From positions 41,517,242 through 41,581,241 of the forward strand of contig NC_090253.1 in the NCBI RefSeq assembly GCF_037325665.1: a stretch of 64,000 nucleotides of DNA. Reading direction: 5' to 3'. The position numbers and the translations under genes are program-made. The notes beneath the pieces are model-generated. The model ran no database searches, had not been told where the DNA came from, and saw only the letters and a program-made list of their open reading frames with translations. Positions 58,966 through 64,000 of this stretch are shown piece by piece. Position 1 is the stretch's first letter. Each line of letters begins with the position of its first letter. This stretch comes from Littorina saxatilis (lineage: Eukaryota; Mollusca; Gastropoda; Littorinimorpha; Littorinidae).

Positions 58966-59097
58966 ACCGAGGCAAGAGTCACCTGGATGGCTGTGTGTGC
59001 TGTGATGGGTGCTATCCGTCTCGAATATCAGCCCGTCGGATCTATGCTCTGAGTACTGAATGAATGATGTACTTGGTTACCTTTCTCCGATACATTT
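58966..59097 (+). ncRNA. H/ACA snoRNA-like repeat, family 1 copy J
   Basis: The 3' lower stem is GTCGGA/TCCGAT: the A-U pair of other copies is replaced by G-C, with copy C as the G-U intermediate. The 5' stem has one C-A mismatch. ACA at 59092-59094. Downstream of EP400 exon 11. Confidence 0.72.
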
Positions 59098-59276
59098 TGG
59101 TTTTGTATCTGCAAACAAATTGTCTTAACATACATTAGATACTATAAAAAGCTGAAATTGGCAAATTATAGAGAATAGTCAATATAACACTTACCTCGAC
59201 AGTACTATTCTTGGTAAGTATCATATAGACAGTAGGCTTAAAAAGAAGCCTTACATTAACATTCATTTTGAAAAGC

Positions 59277-59409
59277 CTTCGAGGCAAGAGTCACCTGGAT
59301 GACTGTGTGTGCTGTGATGGGTGCTATCCGTCTCGAATATCAGCCCGTCAGATCTATGCTCTGAGTACTGATTGACTGATGTACTTGGTTACCTTTCTCT
59401 GATACATTT
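59277..59409 (+). ncRNA. H/ACA snoRNA-like repeat, family 1 copy K
   Basis: Intact boxes. GATGACTG in the 5' apical region instead of GATGGCTG. ACA at 59404-59406. Confidence 0.72.
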
Positions 59410-59664
59410 GAGTTTTGCATCCGCAAATTGACTGACTATATATTTGTTGATGCTATAGGAAAGCTAAAATGGCAAATTATGTAAGGAAATTGCTTTTAAA
59501 ATTAAAGGAGAACATCACGAGGATGAGTTATGTTTTTGCAGTGGGTACCACTGTAATTATGGAAACACGAATTGTAATGCAACCTCAGACAGCTTATATT
59601 GACTGGAAAGGCATACATGCCTGGAAGTGGAGAGTGGTGGCTACTCTAATAGATTTCTGAAAGC

Positions 59665-59797
59665 CTTCGAGGCAAGAGTCACCTGGATGGCTGTGTGTGC
59701 TGTGTTGGGTGCTATCCGTCTCGAATATCAATCGGTCAGATCTATGCTCTGAGTACTGATTGACTGATGTACTTGGTTACCTTTCTCTGATACACTT
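59665..59797 (+). ncRNA. H/ACA snoRNA-like repeat, family 1 copy L
   Basis: Hinge ATATCA followed by ATCGGTCAGA. ACA at 59792-59794. A copied exon 8 acceptor follows at 59848. Confidence 0.72.
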
Positions 59798-59847
59798 TTT
59801 CCATATTACACTTTTGTTAATGAAGAGTACATTATGTGGTCATTGAT

Positions 59848-59900
59848 AGCTGAGAGAATAATGAAGTGTTGCAGGTAGTACGTTAAACAACGGGGTTTTT
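59848..59900 (+). pseudogene. Pseudo-exon: copied EP400 exon 8 acceptor
   Basis: GAGAGAATAATGAAGT, TTGCAG, then GTAGTACGTTAAACAAC. More decayed than the copy at 47388. Confidence 0.5.
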
Positions 59901-60154
59901 GTGTCTTTCACAAGTTGTCTGAACGAATAGTGCTTGATGCTAGCCAAGGCTTTTGTAGGCTAATCATTAGAAGAAACTGCTTGTAAAAGCAAAACAGAAC
60001 ATTTCTAGGATCATTAACATGTTTTGCAGTGGGTATCACTGTATTTATTGGAATAGGAAATACAATGCAACGTTACAAAGCTTGTATTGACTTATTATAT
60101 ATATGACCTGAAAATTGTGCACGCGAGCAGAGTGAATTGTTGATTGTGTGAATC

Positions 60155-60284
60155 CTTCGAGGCAAGAGTCACCTGGATTGCTGTGTGTGCTGTGTTGGGT
60201 GCTATCCGTCTCGAATATCAACCCGTCAGATCTCTACTCCGAGTACGGATTCACTGATGTACTTGGTTAAACTCTGATACATGT
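60155..60284 (+). ncRNA. H/ACA snoRNA-like repeat, family 1 copy M (short-arm)
   Basis: Matches copy E, including the shortened 3' strand. ACA at 60279-60281. Start of the first unit of the 60-63 kb duplication. Confidence 0.65.
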
Positions 60285-60342
60285 GGTTCATCTTTTCCCG
60301 ATAAGTTCAGCAAAAGCTCAGTCTTGCATGGAAATTAATAGT

Positions 60343-60410
60343 GGAGAGAATCAAGCTGTATGTCTGACTGCAGGTAACATACAGAATGAACAACTACTTT
60401 TGGGTGGGGT
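60343..60410 (+). pseudogene. Pseudo-exon: copied EP400 exon 8 start
   Basis: GACTGCAG then GTAACATACAGAATGAACAA and CTACTTTTGGG. A Harbinger-like MITE is inserted just downstream. Confidence 0.6.
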
Positions 60411-60419
60411 TGGAGGTTA

Positions 60420-60754
60420 GGCCAAAAAGAAAAATGTCTGTTTCCGGTAACCCGACTGACCCTATTTTTAAGCGCCGACCCTAAAGGTTTTTTTCGCTTT
60501 TCGCACACACACACACACACAAAAAAAATGAAGTCAAGTATACTTTATTTAGTTTCAATATATCTAGGTCAAAAACATGTGCTAAATAATTGTAAGTAAA
60601 CTAAGGAAGCGTTTTAAAAAGAAATAGTAAATAAACCGTTAACAAAACGTAAGAAAAAGGTTTATAAAAAATAAAAATTATTAAAAAAAAACACCGACCG
60701 ACCCTATTTTTTTCGGCGATGTTCCTGGAAACAGACATATTTTTCTTTTTGGCC
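60420..60754. mobile_element. PIF/Harbinger-like MITE
   Basis: Inverted ends GGCCAAAAAGAAAAATGTCT and the complement ending CTTTTTGGCC are flanked by TTA at 60417-60419 and 60755-60757. The empty site is preserved at 47463 (GAGGTTATGTATC). A three-base TWA duplication is typical of PIF/Harbinger. Confidence 0.75.
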
Positions 60755-60805
60755 TTATGCATCTTGATTAGAAATTTGCCTCCACATATAGAGCATGTCA
60801 TGAAA

Positions 60806-60930
60806 AAACATGCTTATTGCTTTTGTGAACAAGAAACAATTGACAAGTGGCTCTATCCCATCTTTCCCCGTCGTGATATAACCTTCGTGGTTGAAAACGA
60901 CCTTAAACACCAAATAAAGAAAGAAAGAAA
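60806..60930 (+). mobile_element. AAAG-tailed element, 3' fragment
   Basis: GCTTTTGTGAACAAGAAACA to (AAAG)n. Confidence 0.7.
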
Positions 60931-61112
60931 TTGATTAGGATCATTTACATTTTTTTGGCAGTGGATATAACAGAATTATGGGAACAGGCATGGCAATGCA
61001 ACTGCCTGTATTAACTGATAGAATATATGAACTCAAAAGGCTTGCACATGAATGGCAAACATTTATGAACTCAAAAGGCTAGAGAATGTCAGAACGGTCA
61101 TTGTGTGAACTC

Positions 61113-61188
61113 TCCCCCCTTCCCCCGTCGCGATATAACCTTGAATTGTTGAAAACGACATTAAACACCAAATAAAGAAAGAAAGAAA
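61113..61188 (+). mobile_element. AAAG-tailed element, 3' fragment
   Basis: CCCCGTCGCGATATAACC to (AAAG)n, inserted just before snoRNA copy N and absent from the sister unit. Confidence 0.7.
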
Positions 61189-61200
61189 GATTATGTGAAC

Positions 61201-61330
61201 CCTCGAGGCAAGAGTCACCTGGATTGCTGTGTGTGCTGTGTTGGGTGCTATCCGTCTCGAATATTAACCCGTCAGATCTCTACTCCGAGTGCGGATTCAC
61301 TGATGTACTTGGTTATACTCTGATACATGT
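61201..61330 (+). ncRNA. H/ACA snoRNA-like repeat, family 1 copy N (short-arm)
   Basis: Hinge ATATTA fits ANANNA. The 3' upper stem CCGAGTGC/GTACTTGG keeps pairing through G-U. ACA at 61325-61327. Confidence 0.65.
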
Positions 61331-61437
61331 CTCATCTTTTCACATTTCACTTGTACTTTATTACACCAACAGACTGTTAAAATATATGACCTGACAATTG
61401 TGCACGCGAGCAGAGTGAATTGTTGATTGTGTGAATC

Positions 61438-61567
61438 CTTCGAGGCAAGAGTCACCTGGATTGCTGTGTGTGCTGTGTTGGGTGCTATCCGTCTCGAATA
61501 TCAACCCGTCAGATCTCTACTCCGAGTACGGATTCACTGATGTACTTGGTTAAACTCTGATACATGT
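61438..61567 (+). ncRNA. H/ACA snoRNA-like repeat, family 1 copy O (short-arm)
   Basis: Same as copy M in all structural positions. ACA at 61562-61564. Confidence 0.65.
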
Positions 61568-61624
61568 GGTTCCATCTTTTCCCGATAAGTTCAGCAAAAG
61601 CTCAGTCTTGCATGTAAATTGATA

Positions 61625-61692
61625 GTGGAGAGAATCAAGCTGTATGTCTGACTGCAGGTAGCATACAGAATGAACAACTACTTTTGGGTGGG
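61625..61692 (+). pseudogene. Pseudo-exon: copied EP400 exon 8 start
   Basis: GACTGCAG then GTAGCATACAGAATGAACAA, sister of 60343-60410. Confidence 0.6.
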
Positions 61693-61983
61693 GTTGGAGG
61701 TTAGGCCAAAAAGAAAAATGTCTGTTTCCGGTAACCCGACTGACCCTATTTCCAAGCGCCGACCCTAAAGGTTTTTTTCGCTTTTCGCACCAAAAAAAAA
61801 AAAAAAATGCAGTCAAGTATACTTTTAGTTTCAATATATCTAGGTCAAAAACATGTGCTAAATAATTGTAAGTAAACTAAGGAAGCGTTTAAAAAAAAAA
61901 AAAAAAAACCACGTTAACAAAACGTAAGAAAAAGGTTTATATAAAAAAAATATAATAAAAAAACCACACCGACCGACCCTTTT

Positions 61984-62788
61984 TGACTCACATGCGAAGC
62001 AAAAGTGAGTCTATGTACTCACCGGAGTCGTCCTTCCGTCCGGAAAACTTTAACATTGGATATTTCTTGGACACTATTCAGTCTATCAGTACCAAATTTG
62101 GCAAGATGGTGTATGATGACAAGGCCCCAAAAAACATACATAGCATCTTGACCTTGCTTCAAGGTCAAGGTCGCAGGGGCCATAAATGTTGCCAAAAAAC
62201 CAGCTATTTTTCACATTTTTCCCATTTTCTCTGAAGTTTTTGAGATTCAATACCTCACCTATATATGATATATAGGGCAAAGTAAGCCCCATCTTTTGAT
62301 ACCAGTTTGGTTTACCTTGCTTCAAGGTCAAGGTCACAGGAGCTCTTCAAAGTTGGATTGTATACTTATTTTGAAGTGACCTTGACCCTGAACTATGGAA
62401 GATAACTGTTTCAAACTTAAAAATTATGTGGGGCACATGTTATGCTTTCATCATGAGACACATTTGGTCACATGATCAAGGTCAAGGTCACTTTGACCCT
62501 TATGAAATGTGACCAAAATAAGGTAGTGAACCACTAAAAGTGAACATATCTCATGGTAGAAAGAGCCAATAAGCACCATTGTACTTCCTATGTCTTGAAT
62601 TAACAGCTTTGTGTTGCATGACCTTGGATGACCTTGACCTTGGGTCAAGGTCACATGTATTTTGGTAGGAAAAATGTGTAAAGCAGTTCTTAGTGTATGA
62701 TGTCATTGCTAGGTTTAGTTATTTGACCTTGACCCTCATGTAAAGGTCAAGGTTAAGCATGTGAGTCGTATGGGCTTTGCCCTTCTTG
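61984..62788 (+). mobile_element. GACCTTG-rich element with terminal hairpins (copy 3)
   Basis: Intact 5' hairpin GACTCAC...GTGAGTC and 3' hairpin GGGCTTTGCCC-TTCTTG. Inserted in the T run of the MITE, whose empty state is seen at about 60705-60715. Confidence 0.75.
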
Positions 62789-62825
62789 TTTTTTTGGCGA
62801 TCTTACCGGAAACAGACATATTTTT

Positions 62826-63220
62826 GGCTCACGTAAGTGTAGCCTATGCGATGCTAACTTTTGTCTGTCGGTGCGTGCGTGCGTATGTATGTATGTATGT
62901 ATGTATGTATGTCTGTGGTAGAAACTTTAACATTTGAAGACGTCACAACATTTGAAGACGTCACATTATGACGTAAGAGGGTTAGATGTCACGCGAAGGA
63001 ATGACTGAAAGTCTCGGTCATTGTTATTTTGCCGAGCGGGCCGAGACTAGTTTTTTCTTCGAAATCGGCCATTCAGATCTAGATCTGGTGTCTCGCTTTC
63101 TTGCACAGTGTCACCTATGCCGCTTACTGTGTGTGTGTGTGTGTATGTGTGACGAAGTGATTGAGTTTGTGTTACTGTTTGTCGATTTCTTACGTGAGCC
63201 TTGATGGCTTCGCCTCTTGT
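62826..63220 (+). mobile_element. Third relative with terminal hairpins
   Basis: Starts GGCTCACGTAAGTGTAGCC and ends CTTACGTGAGCC followed by GGCTTCGCC and TCTTGTTC. The same end layout as 44887-45623, but no GACCTTG motifs inside. A (GTAT)n microsatellite lies at 62884-62910. Confidence 0.55.
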
Positions 63221-63488
63221 TCTTTTTGGCCTTATGCATCTTGATTGGAAGTTTGCCTCCACATATAGAGCATGTCATGAAAAAACATGCTTTTAACAAC
63301 GATGGAGATTGATTAGGATCATTTGCATTTTTTTGGCAGTGGATATAACAGAATTATGGGAACAGGCATGGCAATGCAACTGCCTGTATTAACTGATAAA
63401 ATATATGAATTCAAAAGGCTTGCACATGAATGGCAAACATTTATGAACTCAAAAGGCTAGAGAATGTCAAAACGGTCATTGTGTGAAC

Positions 63489-63606
63489 CCTCGAGGCAAG
63501 AGTCACCTGGATTGCTGTGTGTGCTGTGTTGGGTGCTATCCGTCTCGAATATTAACCCGTCAGATCTCTACTCCGAGTGCGGATTCACTGATGTACTTGG
63601 TTATAC
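63489..63606 (+). ncRNA. H/ACA snoRNA-like repeat, family 1 copy P, interrupted
   Basis: Identical in layout to copy N as far as GGTTATA, where a TA-targeting element begins. The terminal ACA should lie beyond the window if the insertion is simple. Confidence 0.6.
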
Positions 63607-64000
63607 AGTGGACACCGCTTAATAAAACTGCGGTTAATAGAGCCAGCCGCTTATAAAAGCCGATTTCAGACGGTCCGGATTTATCACTATATCTTATGTA
63701 TTAGAAAAAGCCGGTTAATAAACCCAACCCGCCGCTTATTAAAGCCAGTTTTCTCAGAGAAATCACGTAGTTTGTGACTAAAACTCACATTATCTTGTTC
63801 TGATGTGGAAGACGACCAACAAACAAACACTCATAAAATCGTTCTTCTCTGCCGAGTAATGATTCGTGACGGTGACAGTGATATTATTGATGTACCGAAG
63901 TGATCAAAGTACACGTACATGTACATAATTAAAACAAAAGTTCAACATCCTTCGTGAAGTTTTGTTTAGATTCAAACAAGTGTAAATGACGAAAGAAAGT
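63606..64000. mobile_element. Pogo/Tigger-like element, left end
   Basis: CAGTGGACACCGCTTAATAA after a TA, with CGCTTATAAAAGCC and CCGGTTAATAAACCC motifs, resembles pogo-type terminal repeats. The right end is outside the window. Confidence 0.55.

Larger units (their letters stand above)
61704..63231. mobile_element. PIF/Harbinger-like MITE, second copy, carrying two nested elements
   Basis: Same ends and same insertion point as 60420-60754 (TTA at 61701-61703 and 63232-63234). Enlarged by a GACCTTG-type element (61984-62788) and a further element (62826-63220). Confidence 0.75.

Noticed and set aside
1-64000. LTR retroelements or other virus-derived elements
   Set aside because: No paired long terminal repeats, gag, protease, integrase, envelope or capsid-like frames were recognised; the only reverse transcriptase belongs to the LINE.

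Overview
The window is animal nuclear DNA: large intron-rich genes, phase-consistent GT-AG exons, many tRNA-derived SINEs, MITEs, microsatellites and a RNase H-bearing LINE. Several dispersed repeats look like those I remember from caenogastropod genomes: the ~1.2 kb element at 8.9-10.1 kb, the GACCTTGACC-rich elements, and the AAAG-tailed retroelement. A marine snail related to Littorina is my best guess (moderate confidence, from memory only).

Layout. About 0-8.2 kb holds the 3' end of an unrecognised plus-strand gene (last coding exon 7572-7666) among inverted repeats and a SINE. From 25312 down to 8747, on the minus strand, lies a complete NOC4L gene: 13 exons joining in frame into 503 residues, with human-like exon content from start to stop. 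Its third intron carries an apparently intact LINE (19212-23341) in antisense orientation, with a 13-bp target-site duplication. From 33498 to the window end, on the plus strand, lies the 5' part of EP400 (p400/Domino): 11 coding exons in frame for 815 residues, including the EP400 N-terminal region and the HSA domain. The SNF2 ATPase is not in the window. NOC4L and EP400 are divergent, about 8 kb apart; the two are also close neighbours on human 12q24.33.

The most interesting content is in the EP400 introns. One ~132-nt sequence recurs 15 times well conserved plus 3 times degraded, always in the EP400 sense, in introns 7, 9 and 10 and downstream of exon 11. It folds as an H/ACA box snoRNA: two hairpins with pockets, an AUAYYA hinge (ANANNA), and a terminal ACA three bases from the end. 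Copies differ by compensatory stem changes. A second ~135-nt family with the same architecture (hinge AGAGNA, terminal ACA) is repeated 7 times in intron 8. Human EP400 is, as I recall, host to one intronic H/ACA snoRNA (SNORA49), so this looks like a conserved host that has become a multi-copy snoRNA array. Some duplications also copied the acceptor and 5' end of EP400 exon 8, leaving pseudo-exons beside the snoRNA copies.

The functional theme is coherent: NOC4L is a nucleolar factor for small-subunit ribosome assembly, H/ACA RNAs guide rRNA or snRNA pseudouridylation, and EP400 is a chromatin remodeller that serves as the snoRNA host. The remaining sequence is mostly mobile elements, many nested with readable empty sites and target duplications. 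No LTR retroelement or virus-derived element was recognised.
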